Shown here in pieces: positions 44,104 through 52,356 of a DNA stretch of 64,000 nt. Source of the stretch: Ignavibacteria bacterium RIFOXYB12_FULL_35_14 (GTDB lineage: Bacteria > Bacteroidota > Ignavibacteria > Ignavibacteriales > Ignavibacteriaceae); assembly GCA_001803045.1 (NCBI GenBank), contig MHAR01000018.1, forward strand, positions 1-64,000, in the 5' to 3' direction. The notes beneath the pieces are model-generated. The model saw nothing but the letters and a program-made list of their open reading frames with translations. It was not told where the DNA came from and did no database searches. How positions within the stretch are numbered: the first letter of the stretch is position 1; each line of letters opens with the position of its first letter. The position numbers and the translations under genes are program-made.

Positions 44104-45789
44104 ATGAGTTTGATATCAAGAAGAAGCTTTCTAAAAAATACTGCGATAGTTGGTACCGGCAGTATTTTAGCATCAAATTCCTTTCTTACCTTACCTGAGC
44201 TTCTCCTTAAAAAAAGCGTAAATAAAAATACAGCTAAGGGAGAATTACTTTTTATTCCGCATTATGTTCAAAAAGGCAGAGGTCCTCATTTATACGAACT
44301 AGCATGGGCGACAGATAACGAGTGGGAACCGTTTTATTCCGATATCAAGATTGAAGAAAGGGGAGTAAGGATATCCGACTCTAAAAATGTTGAAAGATTC
44401 GGTATCAACGCTAGATGGAATGTTGAAGGATTTGGCTGGACAAATATTACGGCTGATAACGGCGGTGAATTTTATTCCCTTCCCTCCTCCGGTAAAACTA
44501 AATCCTTAAATCTAAATTATGAGTTATGCAAAAGTCGAGTGCTGAGAAACAGAAATCGTTTGAAAAATCTGCAAAAAAATGGCTGGCTTCCCTCATCAGA
44601 AGTTAAAATGTTTGTAAACCTTTCCGAACAATTTCTTGAAGACGCGGCGAAAATAAAGAATGATGATGTGAACTGCGCTAACTTTGCACAGAGTGGTCTT
44701 AATTATGCACTGTGGGCGAGTGAAAAAATGGAGCTTGAAAAAGCGAAGCATGATATTACACTCAAAGGAAAACGTGATGATTTTTTCTTTGGTTGCGATG
44801 CCAGAAGTTTTTATCAAATGTATCAGGATACTTTTTTGGAATTGTTCAGTGAGCTGTTTGACTATGCCAACATCACGTTTGTTGTCAAAGGCGATGGTAT
44901 GATGTCGGATTATCAAAAATCTCCAGGAGTCATACAACCTGAAACAAGAGAATTGCTTATAAGAAAACTTAATGAACGTGGAATAAAATGTCAGGAGCGT
45001 TTACTTTTCTGGTTTCATGATTGCTGTATTCCCAATTGGCTTCGGGATATGAAATACGATGATCTTCTCAAGTATGCAGAAAAGTTAACTTATGATACAA
45101 TGAAGCATTTTGGCGATTTGCTTTATGCGATGGAAGTTGTAAATGAACTTCACGATTGGGCTAATGAGCTTCAGCTAAGTCCCGATCAAATAACCGAACT
45201 TACAAGGCTTATAAATGATGTTGCAAAATCTGTTGCTCCTAACGTAAAAAGAACAATAAACAATTGTTGTCCTTTTGCTGAATATGTGCAGCTAAATTCT
45301 TATTCTAAACGAAAAGCAATTTTCCCGCAGAGAAGTCCGTTCAAGTTTACTAAAAATCTTATAGAAGCAGGAATAGATTTCGATATTCTTGAACAGCAAA
45401 TGTATTTTCCGTATAGGGATTTACAAGATTCTGTGCTGCTACTTGAGAAATTATCAACACTTGGTAAACCGATGCAGCTTTCTGAAGTTGGAGTGCCCGG
45501 TGGTCCCTCAAATTACTCTGTGAAAAATAATACCATCCCGATTTCGAAAGAACCTTACTTGTGGCATCAACCATGGAATGAGCACACGCAGGCAGATTGG
45601 CTTGAAGATATTTACACATTGGCTTACAGCAAATCGTTTATTCACGCAGGTAACTGGTTCGATTTTGTTGATCCATATTATTTTATGGAAAACGGCGGAC
45701 TGCTTCGCTCTCCGAAAGGTGAAAAGAAAGAAACATTTCATCGATTAAAAAAAATTCAGAAAAACTGGAACATGCTTTCCCCAAAATAA
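44104..45789 (+). CDS. GH10-like xylanase paralogue 1, Tat signal
   Basis: This is the first of five tandem divergent GH10 genes. The N-terminus SRRSFLKN (5-12) plus a hydrophobic stretch is a twin-arginine signal, so the folded enzyme is exported. Residues 45-225 are a shared N-terminal region with a conserved DNGGEFYSLP patch and a long helical part. The GH10 barrel (about 228-560) has acid/base Glu348 (VVNELHDW) and nucleophile Glu461 (LSEVGV). The GH motif histidine is replaced (QERLLFW at 297-303) and the usual His after strand 6 is Tyr (QQMYF, 431-435). Endo-xylanase is the family default; the substrate may differ. Confidence 0.87.
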   Translation: MSLISRRSFLKNTAIVGTGSILASNSFLTLPELLLKKSVNKNTAKGELLFIPHYVQKGRGPHLYELAWATDNEWEPFYSDIKIEERGVRISDSKNVERFGINARWNVEGFGWTNITADNGGEFYSLPSSGKTKSLNLNYELCKSRVLRNRNRLKNLQKNGWLPSSEVKMFVNLSEQFLEDAAKIKNDDVNCANFAQSGLNYALWASEKMELEKAKHDITLKGKRDDFFFGCDARSFYQMYQDTFLELFSELFDYANITFVVKGDGMMSDYQKSPGVIQPETRELLIRKLNERGIKCQERLLFWFHDCCIPNWLRDMKYDDLLKYAEKLTYDTMKHFGDLLYAMEVVNELHDWANELQLSPDQITELTRLINDVAKSVAPNVKRTINNCCPFAEYVQLNSYSKRKAIFPQRSPFKFTKNLIEAGIDFDILEQQMYFPYRDLQDSVLLLEKLSTLGKPMQLSEVGVPGGPSNYSVKNNTIPISKEPYLWHQPWNEHTQADWLEDIYTLAYSKSFIHAGNWFDFVDPYYFMENGGLLRSPKGEKKETFHRLKKIQKNWNMLSPK

Positions 45790-45799
45790 GACTAGATTC

Positions 45800-47512
45800 A
45801 TGAAAAGAAGAGATTTTATAATTAAATCATCGTTGGCTGGAGCGGGAGTCGCATTAGCTGCAAATTCTGTTTTTGCAGCACCTACAATTTTTACAAAGCG
45901 CAAAACTTTTTTGAACACCGAAAAGGGCGAACTCATTTTTAAACCTTACTTTGTTCAAAAAGGTAGTGGTCCTCATCTCGGATCAATCAAATCATTCGAA
46001 ACGATCGGTCCTGCAGAATGGGATTTTCCAAGCTGGGCATTTGCAAGTGATACCGATTGGGATGCTTTTTATTCAAACATTTTTGCCACACAAGATGGAA
46101 TCAAAATTTCAGATACGAATTGTAAAGAAAAGTTTGGAATAAATGTAAGGTGGAACGTTGAAGGATTTGGTTACATATACATGACTGCGGATAATGCTGG
46201 CGAATTTTATGAACTGCCCGCTGCTGGAAAGCAGAAAATCCTAAATCTGAATTTTGAACTCGCCAAATCAAGAGTTGCAAAAAACCGTGAAAGAATAAAT
46301 CAGTTTAGTAATGAAGGGTGGGAACCCTCCAGAGATCTTAAGCCGTTTCTCGATCTTTCTGAAGAATATCTGTTTGATGCTGTGAAAGCCGAAAGTGACG
46401 TAGATAAATGTGCAAGATTGTCGCAAAGTTCTCTTTACTATTCGATGTGGGCAGGTGAAAAAATGGAACTCGAAAAAGCTTGGTTTGATAATGCAAAGAA
46501 TGAATTCAGAGAAAAATTTTTTATCGGATGCGACACGAAATGTTTTGGCAGAATGGATACAAATGTGTTTATGGATTTATTTACTGAAATTTTTAACTAC
46601 GCAACAATTATACACTACTTGCCGACTTTTCAGAAAGAAGAAAATGTTTACACTTATGGTAACCGTGATGAACAAATTCAGTTGTTAAGAAAAAAAGAGG
46701 TCACGGTCGAAGGCAGACCAATCTTTTGGGCTGATGAATGCTGTACTCCGGATTGGTTGATTAATAAAAGTTTTTCGGAAATTTTAAAATATGTCGAACG
46801 CCATACACGAGAAGTAGTCAGTCACTACGGCGATGAAATGTATGCTTGGGAGATTATAAATGAAGCACATGATTTTGGAAATGTTCAGAAACTGCTTCCC
46901 GAACAGTTGGTAGAAATCGCAAAATTAATTGCCGATGTTGCAAAGGATACAAATCCTAAAGTACATCGCTTAATAAACAACTGCTGCATCAATGCAGATT
47001 ATGTTCAGATATGGATGCCCAAGGAATCTTATAAAAGCACACAAATTGTAACTCCCCATCAATTCATTAAAATGTGTTATGAAGCCGGAGTAGACTTTAC
47101 AATCACTGGGCAGCAGCTTTATTATCAATATACGAACAGAGATATTGCTGATACTATTCGAATGATTGAGCGGCTAAAGAAATTTGGAAAACCTGTGCAG
47201 ATAACTGAGATTGGCACAACATCCGGACCCACGAAAGAAACTGTTGAATCGGGTAAGTATGAATTACCCAGCCGTCCTTATAGCTGGCATAGAGAATGGG
47301 ATCAGGATCTTCAGGCAGAATGGCTTGAACAAATTTATACAGTTTTATACAGCAAACCATGGATTGAAGCGATAAATTGGTATGATTTTGTTGATCCGTA
47401 TTCATTCATCCAGAACGGTGGTTTGTTAGCAAATCCCGAAGGTGAAAAAAAGGAAGCATATCATCGTTTGAAAAAGTTAAAAGAAAATTGGAAACAAAAT
47501 TCTAAAAAATAA
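45800..47512 (+). CDS. GH10-like xylanase paralogue 2, Tat signal
   Basis: This second paralogue (570 residues) begins 10 bp after the first. KRRDFIIKSS gives a twin-arginine signal with likely cleavage after FAA (27). The N-terminal region includes a small insertion near 61-78 absent from the other copies. Catalytic residues are Glu355 (EIINEAHDF) and Glu470 (QITEIGT). EGRPIFW (304-310) replaces the GH motif, and GQQLYY (437-442) lacks the usual His. A cysteine pair NNCC (393-396) is shared by all five copies. Confidence 0.87.
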   Translation: MKRRDFIIKSSLAGAGVALAANSVFAAPTIFTKRKTFLNTEKGELIFKPYFVQKGSGPHLGSIKSFETIGPAEWDFPSWAFASDTDWDAFYSNIFATQDGIKISDTNCKEKFGINVRWNVEGFGYIYMTADNAGEFYELPAAGKQKILNLNFELAKSRVAKNRERINQFSNEGWEPSRDLKPFLDLSEEYLFDAVKAESDVDKCARLSQSSLYYSMWAGEKMELEKAWFDNAKNEFREKFFIGCDTKCFGRMDTNVFMDLFTEIFNYATIIHYLPTFQKEENVYTYGNRDEQIQLLRKKEVTVEGRPIFWADECCTPDWLINKSFSEILKYVERHTREVVSHYGDEMYAWEIINEAHDFGNVQKLLPEQLVEIAKLIADVAKDTNPKVHRLINNCCINADYVQIWMPKESYKSTQIVTPHQFIKMCYEAGVDFTITGQQLYYQYTNRDIADTIRMIERLKKFGKPVQITEIGTTSGPTKETVESGKYELPSRPYSWHREWDQDLQAEWLEQIYTVLYSKPWIEAINWYDFVDPYSFIQNGGLLANPEGEKKEAYHRLKKLKENWKQNSKK

Positions 47513-47550
47513 TATATCAGAAATTTAATCATGTAATCAGCGGAGATAAG

Positions 47551-49104
47551 ATGTCAACCGAAAAAGGCACCTTGATATTCAAACCATATTTTATTCAACG
47601 CGGAGTTGGTCCAAATCTTTTGAATTGGGCTTATGCTTGCGATGCGAACTGGGATGCATTCTTTTCAAACATCACTTCTAACAATGATGGAGTAGTTATT
47701 TCGGATGCATTCGATATTGAAAAATTTTCAATTGAAGTGAGATGGAACGTTGAAGATTTCGGATACATTTTCATTTCTGCCGATAACGGTGGAGAATATT
47801 ATCAGCTTCCACCTTCAGGTAAAACAGAGATTTTGAATTTGAATTTTGAACTCGCTAAGAGCCGTGTCTACCGTAACAGAAGACGAATTGAAAAACATAA
47901 ATCCGGTGGATGGATTCCTTCCTATGAAGTTATGTCATTCGTTCATCTTTCGGAAGAATTGTTCTCTGATGCCGAAAGAATGCAGAATACAAAAGAGAAA
48001 TGTGCTGAGCTTTCTCAAAAAAGTTTATTGTACGCCATGCATGCAAGTGAGAAGATAGAACTTGAGAAAGCAAAGCACGATATATTAAAAAATCAAACTA
48101 GAAAAGATTTCTTCATCGGCTGCGATGCCCGCGGATTTTATCAAATGGATCCGGAATTGTTTTTAGATCTTTTCACTAAACAATTTAATTATGCTACTAT
48201 CACATATTACCAAATAAGCGGAAACTACAGAGACTTTGAAGCTGTTGAAGGTGATCTTCAGTTTGCAACAAGAGATGTTGTATTTAATGAATTGAAAAAG
48301 AATAATATCACAGTGGAAGGTCGACCTTTGTACTGGCCTTACAAAACAGTTACGCCCGATTGGATGAGAAACAAGACTTATGATCAATTATTAAAATACA
48401 TTGAAAAACATAGTCGTGAAGTTGTTAGCCATTACGGTGATGGAATGTATGCTTGGGAGATAGTAAACGAATCGCATGATTGGGCAAATGAGACTCAGTT
48501 AACACCTGAACAGATAACTAATATTACAAAACTTGCCTGCCAGGTTGCAAAAGATACAAATCCAAAAGTTCATCGATTAATTAATAACTGCTGTCCTTTT
48601 GCAGAATATGTTCAGCTTAAAAAGTGGGGTGAACTTGATGCAAAATATCCCCAGCGAACACCTATAAAGTTTATGCAGGACTTAGTCGATCACGATGTAG
48701 ACTTTACAATATCCGGCCAGCAGATGTACTTTCCGTATCGAGATCTTGCCGATACAATAATTCACGTTGAACGTTATGAAAAATTTGGAAGACCTGTGCA
48801 GCTTACAGAAGTCGGTGCATCATCAGGTCCAAGCAAGGCATCAATTGATAATGGTTCACTTGAAATTTCAACTGAACCGTACATTTGGAGAAGAAATTGG
48901 GATCAGGAATTACAAGCTGACTGGCATGAAGAACTTTACACGATAGCATACAGCAAAAAATGGATTGAAGCTGTAAATTGGTATGATTTTGTTGATCCTC
49001 ATTCGTGGATTAAGAATGGCGGTTTGCTTGAATCTTCTAAAGGTGAAATAAAAGCTGCTTATGACAGACTGCTGAAACTTCAGCAAAGTTGGGGGCTGAA
49101 ATAA
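47551..49104 (+). CDS. GH10-like xylanase paralogue 3, no signal peptide
   Basis: This paralogue (517 residues) begins directly with the N-terminal region (MSTEKGTLIFKPYFIQRG), so it should stay in the cytoplasm. AGCGGAGAT precedes the ATG, which supports this start. Catalytic Glu307 (EIVNESHDW) and Glu420 (QLTEVGA) are kept. EGRPLYW (256-262) and GQQMYF (389-394) show the same loss of active-site histidines. Loss of the leader relative to paralogues 1 and 2 suggests a shift to imported oligosaccharides. Confidence 0.87.
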   Translation: MSTEKGTLIFKPYFIQRGVGPNLLNWAYACDANWDAFFSNITSNNDGVVISDAFDIEKFSIEVRWNVEDFGYIFISADNGGEYYQLPPSGKTEILNLNFELAKSRVYRNRRRIEKHKSGGWIPSYEVMSFVHLSEELFSDAERMQNTKEKCAELSQKSLLYAMHASEKIELEKAKHDILKNQTRKDFFIGCDARGFYQMDPELFLDLFTKQFNYATITYYQISGNYRDFEAVEGDLQFATRDVVFNELKKNNITVEGRPLYWPYKTVTPDWMRNKTYDQLLKYIEKHSREVVSHYGDGMYAWEIVNESHDWANETQLTPEQITNITKLACQVAKDTNPKVHRLINNCCPFAEYVQLKKWGELDAKYPQRTPIKFMQDLVDHDVDFTISGQQMYFPYRDLADTIIHVERYEKFGRPVQLTEVGASSGPSKASIDNGSLEISTEPYIWRRNWDQELQADWHEELYTIAYSKKWIEAVNWYDFVDPHSWIKNGGLLESSKGEIKAAYDRLLKLQQSWGLK

Positions 49105-49128
49105 TTTATAAAACGAAAGAGATAATAA

Positions 49129-50673
49129 GTGTCTAAAGGAAAAATATTATTCAAACCATACTTTGTTCAAAAAGGAAAAGGACCTCATCTTTTTGATTTT
49201 GTTATGACTCTTGATGAAAGTGGAGATGCATTTCATTCAGATATCATTGTTACCACTGAGGGAATAGTGATAGGCAATACGGAAGGTAAAGTTAAATTTT
49301 CAATAAGTGTTCGATGGAATGTTGAGGGATATGGATATTTGTTCATTCCTGCTGATAACAAGGGAAAGCATTATGAACTTCCAAAATCTGGCACACTTGA
49401 GTTCAGCCTTAACTATGAATTAGCTAAGACAAGAGTTTATCGCAACAAAAGGAGAAGAAACAAATTCGAAAAAGACGGTTGGAAGCCTTCAGTTGAATTG
49501 AAACATCATCTTGAATTATCGGAAGAGCTTCTCAACGACGCAAAGAAATTTGAACAATCGAAATATCAATGTGCAGAATATTCTCAAAAGTCATTGGTCT
49601 ATTCAACTATTGCAAGTGAGATGATGGAAATTGAAAAAGCCAGATTTGATATTTCAAAAAACGGAAAGCGACCTGGTTTTTATTTTGGATGTGATTCTCG
49701 AGGTTATTTTCAAATGGAATCACCAGAACTTTTTATGGAACGATTTACAGAAGCTTTCAACTATGCTACTGTAACCCATTATCTTAAAGGTGACTTCATT
49801 GATTTCGAACCTGAAGAAGGAAACAAAAAGTTCAGTGAGCGTTCGAAGATGATTAAGGAGTTGAGGCAAAATAGAATCACTGTTGAAGGAAGACCATTAT
49901 TCTGGACTCACACCTGGGTGACACCTGATTGGCTCAAGAAAAAATCATTTTCTGAACTCTTAAAATATGTTGAGAAGCATGTTCGCCAGGTTGTCGGCTT
50001 TTATAAGGATGAAATTGAAGTCTGGGAGGTAGTGAATGAAATGCATGATTGGGCAAATGAAGTTCAGTTAAACCACGAACAAACAATTGAGTTGACAAAA
50101 CTTGCCTGTGATGTTGCAAGAGATACAAATCCTAAAGTCAGATTGCTCATTAATAACTGTTGCCCTTTTGCAGACTATGTTCAAAAAGGAATGTGGTATG
50201 AAATTCCCGCAAAGTTTCCCCAGAGAACTCCACATCAATTCACAAAGCAGATAATTGAAGCCGGTGTTGATTTCGATATAATTGGTGTGCAGGTTTACTT
50301 TGTTCACAGAACTCTGACTGAAACTTTGCAATCAATTGAAAGATATGAAGGAATGGGTAAAGCTGTCCAACTCGCTGAAATTGGATCCACCTCTCACGGT
50401 ATCACTCAGGAATTTACAGAGCCGGATGAAGACTTTAGCACAAAGCCATATGAATGGAGAAGACACTGGGATGAAGAACTTCAGGCCGATTGGCTTGAAA
50501 GTATATTCACGTTCGCATATAGTAAAAGATTTATTGAAGCAGCAAATTGGTATGATTTTGTTGATCCATTTGGTTTTCTGAAAAAGGGAGGAATTTTAAG
50601 ATCGCCTAAGGGAGAAAAGAAAGCTGCATTTGATCGTTTGATAAGTTTAAAAGAAAAATGGAATTCACTTTAA
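49129..50673 (+). CDS. GH10-like xylanase paralogue 4, no signal peptide
   Basis: This paralogue (514 residues) uses GTG 49129 and also lacks a leader. Catalytic Glu304 (EVVNEMHDW) and Glu417 (LAEIGS) are present. EGRPLFW (253-259) and GVQVYF (386-391) lack the two usual histidines. The segment after the nucleophile (STSHGITQEF) differs from the SSGP(T/S) of copies 2, 3 and 5, so its substrate cleft may differ. Confidence 0.87.
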   Translation: MSKGKILFKPYFVQKGKGPHLFDFVMTLDESGDAFHSDIIVTTEGIVIGNTEGKVKFSISVRWNVEGYGYLFIPADNKGKHYELPKSGTLEFSLNYELAKTRVYRNKRRRNKFEKDGWKPSVELKHHLELSEELLNDAKKFEQSKYQCAEYSQKSLVYSTIASEMMEIEKARFDISKNGKRPGFYFGCDSRGYFQMESPELFMERFTEAFNYATVTHYLKGDFIDFEPEEGNKKFSERSKMIKELRQNRITVEGRPLFWTHTWVTPDWLKKKSFSELLKYVEKHVRQVVGFYKDEIEVWEVVNEMHDWANEVQLNHEQTIELTKLACDVARDTNPKVRLLINNCCPFADYVQKGMWYEIPAKFPQRTPHQFTKQIIEAGVDFDIIGVQVYFVHRTLTETLQSIERYEGMGKAVQLAEIGSTSHGITQEFTEPDEDFSTKPYEWRRHWDEELQADWLESIFTFAYSKRFIEAANWYDFVDPFGFLKKGGILRSPKGEKKAAFDRLISLKEKWNSL

Positions 50674-50691
50674 TTAGCACCGGAGGTATTG

Positions 50692-52344
50692 ATGAACGGT
50701 ATTGACAGAAGAAAATTTTTAAGAGCATCCGCACTCGGTGCAGTAGCAGTTGCCACGGCTCCAATAATGTCGAGGTTTGGAAACATTATTGCCTCGAGCA
50801 AAGGTGGTGGAATAATTCAGCCATATCCTCATCCATGGATGCCCAAGATTGAGTTTGTATATCTAACAGATCAAAATGAGGATCCGTTCAAGTCAGGTAT
50901 TCAAGTTACTCAAGAGGGAATTAAGCTTCCCGATGATCTTGGTGATAAAAAATTTGGAATTAACTCGCGCTGGTTTATTGAAGGATTTGGTTTTGTATAC
51001 TTGACTGCTGATAATGGCGGTGAACACTTTTCATTGAAAGAAGTTCAATCAAGAGAAAAACTAAATTTAAATTACGAATATGCTAAAAGCCGCGTAGTAC
51101 GAAATCGAAAAGTAAAAGAGAGATATTCAAAATCAGGAACTCTTTTTTCCCGCGAAGTAAATCATCTCATTAATTTATCTGAAGAATTATTTGATGATGC
51201 CGCTAAAAAGCAAAATGATACTGAACGCTGTGCTGATTATTCTGATAGAGCACTAAAGTATGCATTGATAGTCGGTGAAAAAATAGAACTTGAACATGCA
51301 AAAAGTGAAATTATAAGACAAAATAGAAAAGATAAAGTTCACTTCGGCTGTGAAAGCAGGCAATTAATTTGGGCCCAATCGGAAGGATTCACAAAGCGCT
51401 TTCCTGAATTATTTAATACGGCAACAGTTACACACTATGTTTGGGATTCCTGGTATCAGCTTTTCGAGCCGACAGAAGGAAATTATAATTGGGGCGTGAA
51501 GGATGATATTGTGAATTTTTTAATGAAACATAAAATCAGTATCGAAGGTCGTCCTTTATTTTGGTTTCACCCAACTGTCACACCGGACTGGTTAAAACAA
51601 AAAAGTTTTTCCCAATTAAAAAGTTATATGGAAAAGCATGTCTATGATCTTGTAAATCATTACGGTGATAAAGTGCTCGAATGGGAAGTGATGAATGAAT
51701 ATCATGATTGGGCAAACATTTTTAACCATTCTGTAGATGAAATAACAGAAATAACAAGATTGGCTTTTGAGAGGACAAAGGAAGTAAATCCTAATGTTAA
51801 GAGAATTTCAAATAACTGCTGTCTCTGGGGCGAATATGCTGCAAGAGGGAGAATGGCTAGGATGGATGCGACGCGTCCTCTTCGTACTGCGAGAAAATAT
51901 GTTGAAGATATTCTTAATGCTGGAGTTGAATTAGATATCGTAGGAATTCAAATCTATTTTCCTCAGAGGGAACTGTCGGATATCGTAAGAATGGTTGAGC
52001 GATTTGAAAAGTTTAGAAAACCAATTTACATTACAGAGATTGGTGCATCATCAGGACCAACTAACGAAACAGTTTTTAATGGATCACAAAAAATTCCAAC
52101 TAACCCATACGATTGGAGAAGACCTTGGGATGAAGAACTTCAAGCAGACTGGCTTGAGGAAGTTTATACCATTTATTACAGCAGACCGTTAATTAAAGCA
52201 ATCAACTGGTATGACTTTTCAGATTTCCGTCCGTTCATAGTCAATGGTGGAATTGTCAGAGAAGATACTTCACCTAAAATGTCATTTGACAGATTAAAAA
52301 ATTTATTGAACAATTGGAATAGATTACCGGGAAAGGAACTTTAA
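50692..52344 (+). CDS. GH10-like xylanase paralogue 5, Tat signal
   Basis: ATG 50692 has GGAGG 5 bp upstream; a TTG one codon earlier is unlikely. DRRKFLRAS (5-13) followed by a hydrophobic stretch is a twin-arginine signal. This copy (550 residues) is the closest of the five to textbook GH10: YQLFEPTEGNYNW (255-267) matches the helix that closes the substrate cleft. It has Glu336 (EVMNEYHDW) and Glu449 (YITEIGA), again with EGRPLFW and GIQIYF. It is the last of the tandem set. Confidence 0.88.
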   Translation: MNGIDRRKFLRASALGAVAVATAPIMSRFGNIIASSKGGGIIQPYPHPWMPKIEFVYLTDQNEDPFKSGIQVTQEGIKLPDDLGDKKFGINSRWFIEGFGFVYLTADNGGEHFSLKEVQSREKLNLNYEYAKSRVVRNRKVKERYSKSGTLFSREVNHLINLSEELFDDAAKKQNDTERCADYSDRALKYALIVGEKIELEHAKSEIIRQNRKDKVHFGCESRQLIWAQSEGFTKRFPELFNTATVTHYVWDSWYQLFEPTEGNYNWGVKDDIVNFLMKHKISIEGRPLFWFHPTVTPDWLKQKSFSQLKSYMEKHVYDLVNHYGDKVLEWEVMNEYHDWANIFNHSVDEITEITRLAFERTKEVNPNVKRISNNCCLWGEYAARGRMARMDATRPLRTARKYVEDILNAGVELDIVGIQIYFPQRELSDIVRMVERFEKFRKPIYITEIGASSGPTNETVFNGSQKIPTNPYDWRRPWDEELQADWLEEVYTIYYSRPLIKAINWYDFSDFRPFIVNGGIVREDTSPKMSFDRLKNLLNNWNRLPGKEL

Positions 52345-52356
52345 ACCGAGCTTTAT

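Noticed and set aside
44104-52344. Some of the five GH10-like genes being decayed copies
   Set aside because: All five are full length, have both catalytic glutamates, and show no frameshift or internal stop.
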